A DNA stretch of 38,340 nt, taken from a virus. The position numbers were made by a program, and so were the translations under genes. The DNA lies in IMG/VR virus record IMGVR_UViG_3300034198_002577, positions 1 to 38,340 of that record; one strand, given 5' to 3'. Shown here one piece after another: positions 15,459 through 26,153 of this stretch. How positions within the stretch are numbered: position 1 is the stretch's first letter; each line of letters opens with the position of its first letter. The notes under the pieces were generated by a model that was not told the DNA's origin, ran no database searches, and worked only from the letters and a program-made list of their open reading frames with translations.

Positions 15459-17584
15459 GTATTGAAAAGATTATCTCACCATTTATAGAGTCTCAATTTC
15501 CGTCATTTTACAAGAGTGACGGTCCAAACTTTATAGCATTTGTTAAAGCTTACTATGAGTGGCTAGAGCAAGAGGGAAATGTAACTTGGTATTCAAGATC
15601 ACTTTTAGATAATGGTGATATTGATAATACTCTAGCAAAATTTATAATTTATTTTAAGAATAAGTATATTAATAACTTACCTGAGAATATTGTAGCAGAT
15701 AAAAAGCTATTAATTAAGCACATCACCGACTTATATAACTCTAAGGGTACTGAAAACTCTTATAAGCTTTTATTTAGAATGATATTTAATGAAGATATTG
15801 AGTTATATACTCCTGGTGATTTTATATTAAAGCCTTCTGACGGAAAATGGGTAGCTCCAAAATACATAGAGGTCTCTGATTATCCAGAGATGCAGCTATT
15901 AGTCGGCAATCCTATTAGAAGCACTTCTGGGGCTGAGGCTGTAGTAGACAACTATGTTAAAAAGAAAGTAAATGGAAAACTTATTAATATATTATTTTTA
16001 TCTAACATATTAGGTGAGTTTAAGTTTGGAGATAAAGTATATAGTCCAGGAATAGTAGACTTATCTGAGAATTCTCCAGCTATATTTGGCTCAATGACGT
16101 CTGTTAATATAGTAAATGGAGGTTATGGATACAATGTTGGAGACAGACTAGTAGCTCATGGTGAGGGTATGGAAGCAGTAGCGACTGTAGCTTCTGTTTC
16201 TGATTTAAATGGTAGAGTTAAGTTTAATTTAATTGAAGGCGGTTTTGGTTTTACTGTTAATTCTATAATTTCTGTTGTAGGAGGTGGTGGAACTGGAGCT
16301 ACATTTAAGATAGGCGCCATAGCAGATAAGCAGGTCGTATCGATATATACTGACACTATACCAATTAATACTCATATGGATATAGAAACTTCTAGCTATG
16401 ATATAGGCATAACTGGAAATACAAATGCATTTAATCCAAATGAAGTTGTTACATTCTCAGCAAATAGTCTTATTTTAGATACTCATATGCCTGGTAATTC
16501 AACAATTTATGCAGGAGAGTCTTTAACAAATACGGCTTTAGGAATTACTGGACCAAACGCATTGTATGTGTATAGAGCAGATGGAAATTTATTATTCACG
16601 ACTGGCTCTGAGGAAGCTTTAAATAGTTCAAACTTATATAATAAAGATCTTCATACTGGCGCAACACTAGTTAGTAATATAACTGGAATTTCAGTTACTG
16701 TTTTGAATAGGCACAATAAAGATACAGTTACAGCAAATGGAACTATAAACACTGCGGCATCAAATAGCACATCTTTACACGTTTATAGCACAAATCCTGC
16801 AACTTGGACTTATCAGCCAAATACAAGTGCTCCTGCTACGGCTACATATGGCACCGGTCAGTATCCTGTTGGTTTCTTTTTCTCTACCGGAACTTTAACT
16901 GGAGTAACCAGTCTTACGACTGCTCAAGTAACTTCGGTTACCAGAGATACTGATTGGAATCCGGACGGAGGAGTGTTTCCGGCTGCTCTAGGGCAAGTTA
17001 ATTTAGATACGAGGTTAGTCGACGCTCTAAGAGTCGTTACTTTAGAAATTGGAAGAATAGCTTATATAAATGGAATTAATCCAGGAAGTGGCTATGCATC
17101 TAGTCCTGTAGTTACTATCACTGAGCCATTAATATATGATCAAAAGATACCAGATGGCAAGGGCGGATATTGGGGATATGATGCGAAAGTGACTAGCACG
17201 GCAGGAACTGCAAATGGCGTAGTTAGAACTATAAATATCAAGAACTCTGGATATGGATTTAGAAGAGATGAGTATATTACTCTATCTAGTAATACAAATA
17301 CGGTTGCTGTTTACGGAATAGCTGGAGTAGATTTAACAGGAAAATCAGAGGGGTACTATAGGAACAATAGCGGATTTTCAAGTGATAATATTTACATACA
17401 GGACAGTGAATATTATCAGAATTACTCGTATGAAATATCCGCAGAGAGAATGATTGACACCTATATAACCTTCGTTGAGGATCTAGTACATCCAAGTGGG
17501 GTTGCTTTATATGGAAAATATGCTATAAGAAGTACTTTAGATGAGCAATTATCTATACCTGTTTATTTTGAACTCTCGAATTAA
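15455..17584 (+). CDS. gp7: gp7-like baseplate wedge protein
   Basis: A 709-residue protein (T4 gp7 is 1032). The N-terminal part, SPFIESQFPSFYKSDGPNFI, AFVKAYYEWLEQEG, is shared by wedge proteins after gp6 in marine T4-like phages. Residues about 150-300 carry Gly-rich beta modules (GGYGYNVGDRLVAHGEG, GGFGFTVNSIISVVGGG). The C-terminal part has SGFSSDNIYIQDSEYYQNYS and FVEDLVHPSGVALYGK, also typical. Residues about 320-540 are less conserved-looking and Thr/Asn-rich. In T4 gp7 joins the wedge core to gp8 and gp10. The assignment to gp7 rests on order and these patterns. Confidence 0.8.
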   Translation: MSIEKIISPFIESQFPSFYKSDGPNFIAFVKAYYEWLEQEGNVTWYSRSLLDNGDIDNTLAKFIIYFKNKYINNLPENIVADKKLLIKHITDLYNSKGTENSYKLLFRMIFNEDIELYTPGDFILKPSDGKWVAPKYIEVSDYPEMQLLVGNPIRSTSGAEAVVDNYVKKKVNGKLINILFLSNILGEFKFGDKVYSPGIVDLSENSPAIFGSMTSVNIVNGGYGYNVGDRLVAHGEGMEAVATVASVSDLNGRVKFNLIEGGFGFTVNSIISVVGGGGTGATFKIGAIADKQVVSIYTDTIPINTHMDIETSSYDIGITGNTNAFNPNEVVTFSANSLILDTHMPGNSTIYAGESLTNTALGITGPNALYVYRADGNLLFTTGSEEALNSSNLYNKDLHTGATLVSNITGISVTVLNRHNKDTVTANGTINTAASNSTSLHVYSTNPATWTYQPNTSAPATATYGTGQYPVGFFFSTGTLTGVTSLTTAQVTSVTRDTDWNPDGGVFPAALGQVNLDTRLVDALRVVTLEIGRIAYINGINPGSGYASSPVVTITEPLIYDQKIPDGKGGYWGYDAKVTSTAGTANGVVRTINIKNSGYGFRRDEYITLSSNTNTVAVYGIAGVDLTGKSEGYYRNNSGFSSDNIYIQDSEYYQNYSYEISAERMIDTYITFVEDLVHPSGVALYGKYAIRSTLDEQLSIPVYFELSN

Positions 17585-17585
17585 C

Positions 17586-17593
17586 TATAAATA
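17586..17593 (+). promoter_or_regulatory. T4-type late promoter before the gp8-like gene
   Basis: An exact TATAAATA in the 33-base gap after gp7-like. T4 spacing predicts a start near 17599, some 19 bases before the ATG at 17618, with an AGG ribosome site in between. Confidence 0.65.
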
Positions 17594-17617
17594 TAAGAAA
17601 GATTATTAGGTAGATCG

Positions 17618-20600
17618 ATGGCAGTTTTAACTATACACCACTATATAGATATCATTGATTCTTTTGTAAACAATGTATTATCTAAAAATAACACATACTA
17701 TTTGTATGTTGGAAAGCCAGATCCATGGTTAGATATTAATGGAAATATAACGACAAGTCCAGTCACTGCCATATCTAGTGTCGAGCAGTACGAGCTAGAT
17801 TTATATAAAGATATTGTATTTGGAAAAGAGATAACCCCAGGTCACATATCATATATGGTTCCAAGATATACTTGGACGGCAAATACTGTTTATGACTATT
17901 ATGATTATACAATTCCGGATCTATATAGTAAGAAGTTTTTTGTCATAACTGATAACCTTGAAGTTTATAAGTGTATCGATAATTTTAATGGTGCTTTATC
18001 CACAGTTAAGCCATCACTAAATTCAAAATTTGGTACTTTTCAGACTGCCGATGGTTATACATGGAAGTATATGTATAGCATTGACGCTGCTAATAATATG
18101 ACTTTTAGTACACCAAACTATATTCCTGTGATAGTAGACCCAATTGTGGCCAATAATGCAGTATCAGGGAGCATCGACGCGATTAGGTTACGGGCCGGGG
18201 GCGCTGGTTATATTACATATTATAGCGGATATGTTGTACAACCTATAAATGACTATAATTTAGTAATAGATAAATCGGCTAGTTCGATAAATGACTTCTA
18301 TGCTGAATCTTCGATATATTTAAAAGCAGGATTTGGAGCTGGTCAACTTAGAAAAATTAAAAAATATGATGGTCTTAACAAGATTCTATCAGTATACGAG
18401 CCGTTTGATTCATATACTACACTAAATGTAGCTAATAATACTGGAACTTTTAATCTAGGCGATACAATAACACAAAATATAGACGACATTACATTCATAT
18501 ATCAAAAAGGTGCATTTCAGATAGGCGACATCGTATTGCAATCTGACACTGGTGCAAATGCTACTGTAGCTTCGTCTAATTCTACTGTTTTAAAACTTGT
18601 TAGAGTTGATGGATCATCATTTCTTAAAGATTTCCAGATAGGATCTAATGCATATCCTTTAATAAGTCAAACACAATCACCTACAATAGCTTCTGGTACT
18701 GTTAATATTGCAAACGCTACGACAATATATGTTAATAGTGCTTCTAGTACATCGTTTACTACAGACTATGCAGTTGGAAGCTATATACAGATAGGAAATA
18801 CACAAAATATAAACACAAGACGTGTTATAACTGTTAATAGCAGTGTTATTCAAGTTGATTTGCCATTTGGAAATTCTTTTACATCAAATGTACACTATAA
18901 AGTAACAACCGCTGCTATACCTTATTCTGTCGTTATGTCTCAAGCTAATGGATATGTATCAAATACAAATTTAAATGGATCTGTTATAACATATAGTAAT
19001 ACATCAATACTTGGACAAAGCTTTATAGTTGGTGAGCGCGTAGATCTTGTCGACATATCTAATACTAGTCAGAGTGTTTATGGAACAGTATCATATGCAA
19101 ATAGTACTAGTTTAATTTTAAGTGATATAAGTGGCTCCGGATTTATAGGAGAAACTGCAAATAACTCACTTACGGTGGGATATTCTGGAAATACTGGACC
19201 ATTTACAGTGGGTGATAAAATAACAGATGCTAATACTATAGCAACTGGAATTATATCAAGTATATCTTCAGAGGCTAATACCTTTATACTATCAAACGTT
19301 TCAGGTTATTTTGGCACTGGTGATGCTTTAATAGATCAAACTAATACTAGTGTGACAGCAACAGTATACAGTATATACAGTACAAATCATTATATACGTG
19401 GGAGTTCTTCTTTACAAAGAGCTCATATAGACTCGGTCGATGCTTATCCAAATATTACTATTAAGTCACAACTAGGTAATTTTACTCTAGGATTACCAAT
19501 ATTTTCTAGAAATAGTGCAAATCTACAAGTAATTAATGGATCTGCAAATCTTATATCTGATTTTAATTCTATAAATCCACAAACCCAATATATCATATCA
19601 CCTTCAGTTAATATAGAAGGTGATGGAAATGGTATGATTGCCTACACTACTGTTAATAATCATATTAAGATATACTATGATATGTTAGATGCAAATGGTA
19701 TATTTAATATTGGAGATAGCATAATTGATACCAATGGTGGATCTACTGGTATTATTATTAATGCTAATAGTAGTGTTCTGTATATACAACCAACTCTAAA
19801 TGAGTTTAGAGTTAATGATATCATGAAGAATCAAAGTGGAACGACCGCTACTATTAGTGGAATAGGAGAAACTACACCAGGTATAAGTTCAAAGGTTTAT
19901 TATAAAAATTCAAGCGCGGCTTTCTATTTAGGTGACACTATAACGGAAACAGTAACAGGAGCTGTTGGTATAGTAACAGAAGTTAATCCATTATATCTAG
20001 TCATAATGTTTAATAATGGTTTCTTCAAAAATAAAGATTATTTTGTAAGCAATAAAAATGTTCATGGGCAAATAAAGAGCATAATTATATCTCCACATAA
20101 TATTGAGTCAGTTTCAGTAGTTAATAGTGGATACGGTTACACTTTTGCAAATGTATACATTACGGCAAATACACTTTATGGAAATGGTGCCGTAGTCTCT
20201 CCAGTTATATCTCCTGCAATAGGACACGGGGGAGACGTAAAGGCTGAATTGGGTGCAAGGTATGTTGGAATATCGCTAGATTTTAATACCGCATCTAATG
20301 AGTCTTATAAGTATCCAATGGCTGGAACATTCAGTAAAATTGGAATAATAGAAAATCCATTATTTGACGATGTTGTAATTAATCTCGATGCTAATACTTT
20401 TACAAGAACACAACTTGGTTTAACATCTGTATCTGGTACTTTTGTTAACAATGAAATAGTTATTCAAAATAATTCTACCAGTCCTAGTGGGACTGTAGTA
20501 TATAGCAATTCGACTTATATGGAATTACAGAATGCATTTATACCATTTGCTAATGGTGGTCATTATTCAAATGGCACTGTGGCAAATGATAATATAGTTG

Positions 20601-21445
20601 GTTTATATTCTGGAGCAAGAGCGAATGTTAATTATGCAAATGTATCTATGTTTTCTATGCTATCAAATGTCGAGTTGATCTCAGAGACTACTTCTGGATC
20701 AACCGCAACTATAACTACAGCATATAGTAATACTAAGCTTCATTTAACTAATGTTACTGGAAAGTTTAGTAACAATGATATTGCTTATGATCCTGTGACA
20801 AATGCATATGCAAATGTTGTCTCTATATATACCTCTAATGGAACTATAGATGTTACATCTATATTTGGTATTAAATTTAATCAATCACTTAGACTCCCAA
20901 TAACATCTTCTACAGGATCTTTTGATCTTTATGAGATGGTAGTTCAAGGCGGAACAAATGCCAGAGGTAAAGTAATTGATAATAGTACAAACTATGATTT
21001 AAAAGGAATTACAAGTAATACTGGAGCGTTTATAGTCGGTGATACTGTTGTAAATCAAATTAACTCGCATGCAATTATAACATTTGCTAATTCATCATAC
21101 ATGAGACTATCTTCCGCTACAGGTGGCTTTTATAACGGCGACACTATAACCTCTTTGCCACATACACAGACTGCTACTGCAGCTAATGCCTTTAGTGTCA
21201 TCGTACTCAATGACGTATCAGGCGTAGATGCTGTAGCTGGAATTGATAGATTCCAAAGTGGTACATACTCTGCAAATATTGTTGGGCAAACGTCTGGCGT
21301 ACAGGCAAAAAGTGTACTAAATAATACAATTGTATATCCAGATCTTGTAAGAGGTTCTGGAAATGTAGTTTATCTAGAAAATCTATCTCCCTTTACGGTC
21401 AATTCGACCTCTAGAGAGAGTGTTAAGATTATAATTAGTTTTTAA
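17618..21445 (+). CDS. gp8: gp8-like baseplate wedge protein greatly enlarged by beta-module arrays
   Basis: A 1275-residue protein; T4 gp8 has 334. Residues 1-180 match gp8: YYLYVGKPDPWLD, MVPRYTWTANTVYDYYDY, VYKCIDNFNGALSTVKPS, then FQTADGYTWKYMYSID. A second core piece lies at about 860-925 (ISPAIGHGGDVKAELGARYV, FSKIGIIENPLFDD). The end (VYLENLSPFTVNSTSRESVK, IIISF) matches the gp8 C-terminus. Between these pieces, residues about 225-800 and 930-1190 consist of repeated modules of about 40-60 residues with the pattern F..GD.I....(10-15)..A.GTV....S..L.L....G. In T4 gp8 dimers bridge gp10 and gp7 in the wedge. The insertions probably project outward and could be an exposed binding or structural layer; this is inference. 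Confidence 0.8.
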   Translation: MAVLTIHHYIDIIDSFVNNVLSKNNTYYLYVGKPDPWLDINGNITTSPVTAISSVEQYELDLYKDIVFGKEITPGHISYMVPRYTWTANTVYDYYDYTIPDLYSKKFFVITDNLEVYKCIDNFNGALSTVKPSLNSKFGTFQTADGYTWKYMYSIDAANNMTFSTPNYIPVIVDPIVANNAVSGSIDAIRLRAGGAGYITYYSGYVVQPINDYNLVIDKSASSINDFYAESSIYLKAGFGAGQLRKIKKYDGLNKILSVYEPFDSYTTLNVANNTGTFNLGDTITQNIDDITFIYQKGAFQIGDIVLQSDTGANATVASSNSTVLKLVRVDGSSFLKDFQIGSNAYPLISQTQSPTIASGTVNIANATTIYVNSASSTSFTTDYAVGSYIQIGNTQNINTRRVITVNSSVIQVDLPFGNSFTSNVHYKVTTAAIPYSVVMSQANGYVSNTNLNGSVITYSNTSILGQSFIVGERVDLVDISNTSQSVYGTVSYANSTSLILSDISGSGFIGETANNSLTVGYSGNTGPFTVGDKITDANTIATGIISSISSEANTFILSNVSGYFGTGDALIDQTNTSVTATVYSIYSTNHYIRGSSSLQRAHIDSVDAYPNITIKSQLGNFTLGLPIFSRNSANLQVINGSANLISDFNSINPQTQYIISPSVNIEGDGNGMIAYTTVNNHIKIYYDMLDANGIFNIGDSIIDTNGGSTGIIINANSSVLYIQPTLNEFRVNDIMKNQSGTTATISGIGETTPGISSKVYYKNSSAAFYLGDTITETVTGAVGIVTEVNPLYLVIMFNNGFFKNKDYFVSNKNVHGQIKSIIISPHNIESVSVVNSGYGYTFANVYITANTLYGNGAVVSPVISPAIGHGGDVKAELGARYVGISLDFNTASNESYKYPMAGTFSKIGIIENPLFDDVVINLDANTFTRTQLGLTSVSGTFVNNEIVIQNNSTSPSGTVVYSNSTYMELQNAFIPFANGGHYSNGTVANDNIVGLYSGARANVNYANVSMFSMLSNVELISETTSGSTATITTAYSNTKLHLTNVTGKFSNNDIAYDPVTNAYANVVSIYTSNGTIDVTSIFGIKFNQSLRLPITSSTGSFDLYEMVVQGGTNARGKVIDNSTNYDLKGITSNTGAFIVGDTVVNQINSHAIITFANSSYMRLSSATGGFYNGDTITSLPHTQTATAANAFSVIVLNDVSGVDAVAGIDRFQSGTYSANIVGQTSGVQAKSVLNNTIVYPDLVRGSGNVVYLENLSPFTVNSTSRESVKIIISF

Positions 21446-21460
21446 AGTTCAGAGGACCAT

Positions 21461-24400
21461 ATGACTCTCCAGACAGATTTATCCCGTAGTCCATATTTTG
21501 ATGATTATGATAGTACGAAAAACTATTATAAGATATTATATCGTCCTGGTTTTGCTCTCCAAACACGAGAACTTAACCAGATGCAGACTATTATGCAGGA
21601 CCAGATTGATAAATTTGGTAGACATATTTTTCAGGACGGATCGGTTGTAGAAGGTTGTGCTTTTACTTTTGATACCAATTATACCTATGTAAAGATTAAT
21701 GATAACTATGCTAATGGAAGTGCCTTTAATAGTATTAATGATTTTATTGGATCCGCGGCTACAAATGTAAATGGATTGTCTGCTATAATAGTTAATGGTA
21801 TATCGGGATATCAATCATCTGATCCAGATTTAAATACTCTCTATTTAAAGTATAACACCACTGCAGCGTATACAAATGGAACTCCACAAGGATCATTTGA
21901 TTCGGGTGATACTTTAGTTATGAAAACATCAGAAGGAATTCCTATAGGAAATCTTACAGTAGCATCGGTAGCTAACGCTACTGGAAATGGATATGCATTT
22001 ACTACTACGGCCGGAGTTATATTTAAAAAGGGTTATTTTATAACCGTAAATCCTTCTACTACTGTTATTTCAAAATATAATAATTACCCAGATGGTATAT
22101 CTGTAGGTTTTGACGCTGTCGAAAGTATAGTTACTGTAGATACTGACTCTTCATTATATGACAATGCTGCTGGATCTCCAAACTATACAGCTCCCGGTGC
22201 ACATCGCTTGAAGATGGTGCCTACTCTTACAATTCGTAATATCGCCGACTCGTCTAATACTAATAGCTTTTTCTCTCTCTGTGACTTTAAATCTGGTAAA
22301 CCGGTGTCTATTAAGAATGATCCACAATATGGAATTCTTCAGAATGAGTTTGCTAGACGCACGTACGAGACAAATGGAAATTATATCGTATATCCTTTTG
22401 TTCTAACAACAGAAGAGAAAGCAAACAATGATCCATTTGTTTCTAATAATGTAAATCTAGTATCATCTGCTGGATTAGGATATGTTGAAGGATACCGTGT
22501 TCAATATGTTAACAATAATAAAGTTGACCTTAGAAAAGGTACAGACGTTGAGTCTATAAGCTCAGCGACTGTAAGTCTTAATTATGGAAACTATGTCTAT
22601 GTTAATGAAGTTTGTGGAGAATTTAACACTGACACGCTAGTACAAGTAGAGCTTCATAGTGTTGCAAAGACTTCATTGTCTGGTGGAACTTATTTGTCTA
22701 CTGGATATTCTGGAAGCACAAAGATAGGAACCGCTTATCTTAGGGGTTTTATATTAGATAGCGGTACCCCTGGCACATCAAGCGCGCAGTATAGAGCTTA
22801 TCTATTTGCTATAGGTATGACTGAAGGATTTAACTTCTCTAATGTAAAAAGTATGATATCATATAATGGTGGGCTTTTAGGTGTAGCGGACATTGTGACA
22901 ACATCTAGATCTATTGCTAATAGCTCTGGTGGCCTTATTCAAGTCCCTGGAGCCTTTTTAGAAGAGTCTGTATATAGCAATATGATATTCCCAATCGGTC
23001 AAAAAGCTATTAAGCTCGATGGATTTAATCATACCCAGTATGTCTATAGAAATAGAGCTGCTGGAACATTTAGTAACTTAGTAACTGGCTCTATGACTTT
23101 AAATCTAGGTACAGTTAAGGGGACTGCTTCTGAGTCTATAATACCAACAGGAACTTATAGTCACAATGAAGCAAACATGATAAGATTAATACCAACGACT
23201 GCTGGATATAGTACTAATAAAACAGGTACAGTATCAGTAAGTGGTTCGGGAGCAAATATAGTAGGAAATGCAACAACATTTTTAACTGACTATAGTTCTG
23301 GAGAGTTTATATACATTAATTCTGAGACACAACAAATTAATCAGATTGTCAATAATGCGTTTATGAATATAACCTCGACATTTGTTTCGGGTGCAACAGC
23401 TAATACACATAAATCCATCTATCCTGCTGGAGTTGCGATAAATCTTGGTACTACAACAAGATCTGTAACATCTACAAATACATCTATCACTATAACTCTA
23501 GGTGAGGAGCTTACTGGATCATTTAATGCCGTAGCATACTTCGATGTATTAAGGTCGTCTACTGTTCCTATGAAGAAGAAAATGAAGAGAAACGTGTATG
23601 TCGCTATTAACTGCGCCAGTCACTTCAATACTACATCAGGTCCTTGGTCTTTGGGACTGGCGGATATGTATAGAATTAATCATATCTATGTAAACGACGC
23701 GTTTTTCTCTAACACTGTAGCAGATGTCGTTGATAAATTTAGATATACAACAGGCCAGACAGACTCGTATTATGGTCTCTCTTATCTAATATCTGCCGGC
23801 ATTCCACTTAATAGTACTTCTAGAATATTAGTTGATATGGATGTGTTCTCTTTTGATATGTCACAGGGGGTTGGATTCTTTACTGCTAACTCATATCCTG
23901 TTGACGACACTAATACTGCAAATACTAATTCTATAAAAACCGAAATGATACCGCAGTATAAAGGAAATCCTTCGACTTTTGATCTTAGAGACTGTATAGA
24001 TTTTAGACCATTTGCTAATAATACTGCAAATATCAGTGCTAATAGTACTAATTGGGCTTCATACGCAACTATTAATCCATCTAGCGATTTAAATTTTTAT
24101 GTTGATACATCTTATGGTAGTTATATACCAACTCCGGATGGTAATTTTGAATCCGATCTTCAGCACTATCTAGGAAGAAAAGATAGAGCTGTAATAAGAC
24201 AAAATGGAGATCTAATTGTTGTAGAGGGTATACCATCAAATACACCTGCAGCGCCTCTTGAGCCAAATGGTTCTATGGGTATCGGTATTATTAATGTTCC
24301 ACCATATCCTTCATTGAGTTCAAAGTATGCAAAAAATATCAATAGATATGACTATGCTATTACTACTTCTATGACTCAAAATAAAAGATATACAATGAAG

Positions 24401-26074
24401 GATATTGGAGCTATCAATAATCGAATAGATCGTTTAGAATATTATACTTCATTGTCACTATTAGAAAAATCAGCTTCTAGCTTATTGGTTCGCTCCAATA
24501 ATACTGGGCAAAATAGATTTCAAAATGGAATTTTAGTTGATCCATTTAAGGGACATGATATAGGAAATACAAAAGATCCTGCATATAATATATCGATAGA
24601 ACCAGTAGAAAATATGAGACCGAAGTTCTCACAAACAGCCATTCCTATAGTCTTTGATGCTACGCAAAGCCAAAATGTCGTCAGTGTCGGTGAGCTAGTT
24701 CTCCTGGACTATAATGAAGTTCCTTATATAAGTCAGCCATTTGCATCTAAGTATAGAAATTGCATAGAAGGAAATATATATCATTATACTGGAAGAATTG
24801 ATTTTAACCCAACCGGTGACTTCTCACCTGATATAACTAAGTCTCCAGATGTGACCACAAATCTTGACTTAGCCTCTAACTTTGTTAATATAGCAAAGGC
24901 ATTTGGAACTAAGTGGGATAATTGGACTACAACTGATACAGCAACAAATTCTACCACTGGAGATGCTACCAAAACAGCATCATCTACGGATCAGTATGGA
25001 AATGTTACTGATACATATAATACTACAACAACTACTACGACAGACGCGACGCAGACGAGAACTGGAACACAACTTGGTGTTACGGTAACAAATAATAGTT
25101 ATAATTTAGGAACATTTGTCACAGATTTAAGCATATTACCATATATTAAATCTATGACAACATATCTAACTGCTACTGGGCTTAAGCCAAATACAAGGGT
25201 ATATGCCTTTGCAAATGATATAGACGTTAACTCGTGTGTTATGCCTCTAGATGGATATGTAAATACAACTCAAGGAACTGGTGGTACAAATTCATCAACA
25301 GCATATGGCGATGGTAACACTAAAAGCTCAATAACTGTTAAAGATAACTCAGTTCCTGGTCAAAATCAAGTAACTGCAATAAAAAAACAAGATGCGATAG
25401 GCGGATCGCCTCTTATCACTGACTCTACTGGAACTCTGCACGCTGCGTTTTTAATACCTGTAAAAACTTTTACATCTACTACTATTGAGTTTAAGTTGGT
25501 TGATGTGCCCGATCCAGTAACTGGAGCAGATGCTATTACTACTTCAGCTGTTGGTAATTTTTATGGATCAAATATATCTATATCCAAAGGTGCTGAAATT
25601 CTTAATACGAGAGAAGCTGAGGTTATAAGTACAACTGTTGGAGATAGTCAAGTAGTACACTCCGTGACCAGTAATACTGCAGTGTCAGTAAAGGTGACAG
25701 CCGCACCTCAGCCAAATACTAGAGTGGTGATTATTAATAATAATAACGCAAACACAATTACTACTGCTAATACTACTAATATTACCGATGTTAGTCCTAA
25801 TCACAATTTTATGGTACAATGCCCTGATGGATCATGGGTTAATAAAAATGATATGTGTAATTGTAATGATGTTCAAAATAATACAGTCGAGGTTCAAAAT
25901 ACAAATGAAATTGGATTTTCATTTTCTGATATACAAAAAACAATCAATGCTGCTGTGGAATCAGATAAGGTTGCTGAAACCGTAAAAGTTGATAATGTTA
26001 CATCTGCTACTGTTGCTGAAAAGATATTATCAGATTCAACTGATAAACCCGACGGCGGCGATAAGGATCCGTGA
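21461..26074 (+). CDS. DUF4815-type large baseplate/tail protein
   Basis: A 1537-residue protein. Its N-terminus, YYKILYRPGFALQTRELNQM, QTIMQDQIDKFGRHIFQDGS, VVEG, is the DUF4815 signature found in cyanophage structural proteins. Further typical segments are RDCIDFRPFANNT near residue 845, a region around residue 1145 with AFGTKWDNW, a Thr-rich linker, and SILPYIKSMTTYLTATGLKP, NTRVYAFANDIDVNS. Near the C-terminus is a Cys cluster (CPDGSWVNKNDMCNC, C1454, C1466, C1468). The exact role of DUF4815 proteins is not established; order suggests a peripheral baseplate part in the place of T4 gp10. AGAGG precedes the ATG. Confidence 0.8.
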   Translation: MTLQTDLSRSPYFDDYDSTKNYYKILYRPGFALQTRELNQMQTIMQDQIDKFGRHIFQDGSVVEGCAFTFDTNYTYVKINDNYANGSAFNSINDFIGSAATNVNGLSAIIVNGISGYQSSDPDLNTLYLKYNTTAAYTNGTPQGSFDSGDTLVMKTSEGIPIGNLTVASVANATGNGYAFTTTAGVIFKKGYFITVNPSTTVISKYNNYPDGISVGFDAVESIVTVDTDSSLYDNAAGSPNYTAPGAHRLKMVPTLTIRNIADSSNTNSFFSLCDFKSGKPVSIKNDPQYGILQNEFARRTYETNGNYIVYPFVLTTEEKANNDPFVSNNVNLVSSAGLGYVEGYRVQYVNNNKVDLRKGTDVESISSATVSLNYGNYVYVNEVCGEFNTDTLVQVELHSVAKTSLSGGTYLSTGYSGSTKIGTAYLRGFILDSGTPGTSSAQYRAYLFAIGMTEGFNFSNVKSMISYNGGLLGVADIVTTSRSIANSSGGLIQVPGAFLEESVYSNMIFPIGQKAIKLDGFNHTQYVYRNRAAGTFSNLVTGSMTLNLGTVKGTASESIIPTGTYSHNEANMIRLIPTTAGYSTNKTGTVSVSGSGANIVGNATTFLTDYSSGEFIYINSETQQINQIVNNAFMNITSTFVSGATANTHKSIYPAGVAINLGTTTRSVTSTNTSITITLGEELTGSFNAVAYFDVLRSSTVPMKKKMKRNVYVAINCASHFNTTSGPWSLGLADMYRINHIYVNDAFFSNTVADVVDKFRYTTGQTDSYYGLSYLISAGIPLNSTSRILVDMDVFSFDMSQGVGFFTANSYPVDDTNTANTNSIKTEMIPQYKGNPSTFDLRDCIDFRPFANNTANISANSTNWASYATINPSSDLNFYVDTSYGSYIPTPDGNFESDLQHYLGRKDRAVIRQNGDLIVVEGIPSNTPAAPLEPNGSMGIGIINVPPYPSLSSKYAKNINRYDYAITTSMTQNKRYTMKDIGAINNRIDRLEYYTSLSLLEKSASSLLVRSNNTGQNRFQNGILVDPFKGHDIGNTKDPAYNISIEPVENMRPKFSQTAIPIVFDATQSQNVVSVGELVLLDYNEVPYISQPFASKYRNCIEGNIYHYTGRIDFNPTGDFSPDITKSPDVTTNLDLASNFVNIAKAFGTKWDNWTTTDTATNSTTGDATKTASSTDQYGNVTDTYNTTTTTTTDATQTRTGTQLGVTVTNNSYNLGTFVTDLSILPYIKSMTTYLTATGLKPNTRVYAFANDIDVNSCVMPLDGYVNTTQGTGGTNSSTAYGDGNTKSSITVKDNSVPGQNQVTAIKKQDAIGGSPLITDSTGTLHAAFLIPVKTFTSTTIEFKLVDVPDPVTGADAITTSAVGNFYGSNISISKGAEILNTREAEVISTTVGDSQVVHSVTSNTAVSVKVTAAPQPNTRVVIINNNNANTITTANTTNITDVSPNHNFMVQCPDGSWVNKNDMCNCNDVQNNTVEVQNTNEIGFSFSDIQKTINAAVESDKVAETVKVDNVTSATVAEKILSDSTDKPDGGDKDP

Positions 26075-26120
26075 GTACGATGAAAATAGAAGATAATACA
26101 TAATTGTGTGTTTTTTATAG

Positions 26121-26128
26121 AATAAATA
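26121..26128 (+). promoter_or_regulatory. Weak late-promoter-like element (AATAAATA)
   Basis: It differs from TATAAATA only in the first base and lies 25 bases before the ATG at 26154, the same distance as the exact element before gp8. It sits in an AT-rich gap after a run of six T, so chance similarity is quite possible. Confidence 0.3.
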
Positions 26129-26153
26129 TTTAAAATTAAGATTAGAGGGATAA

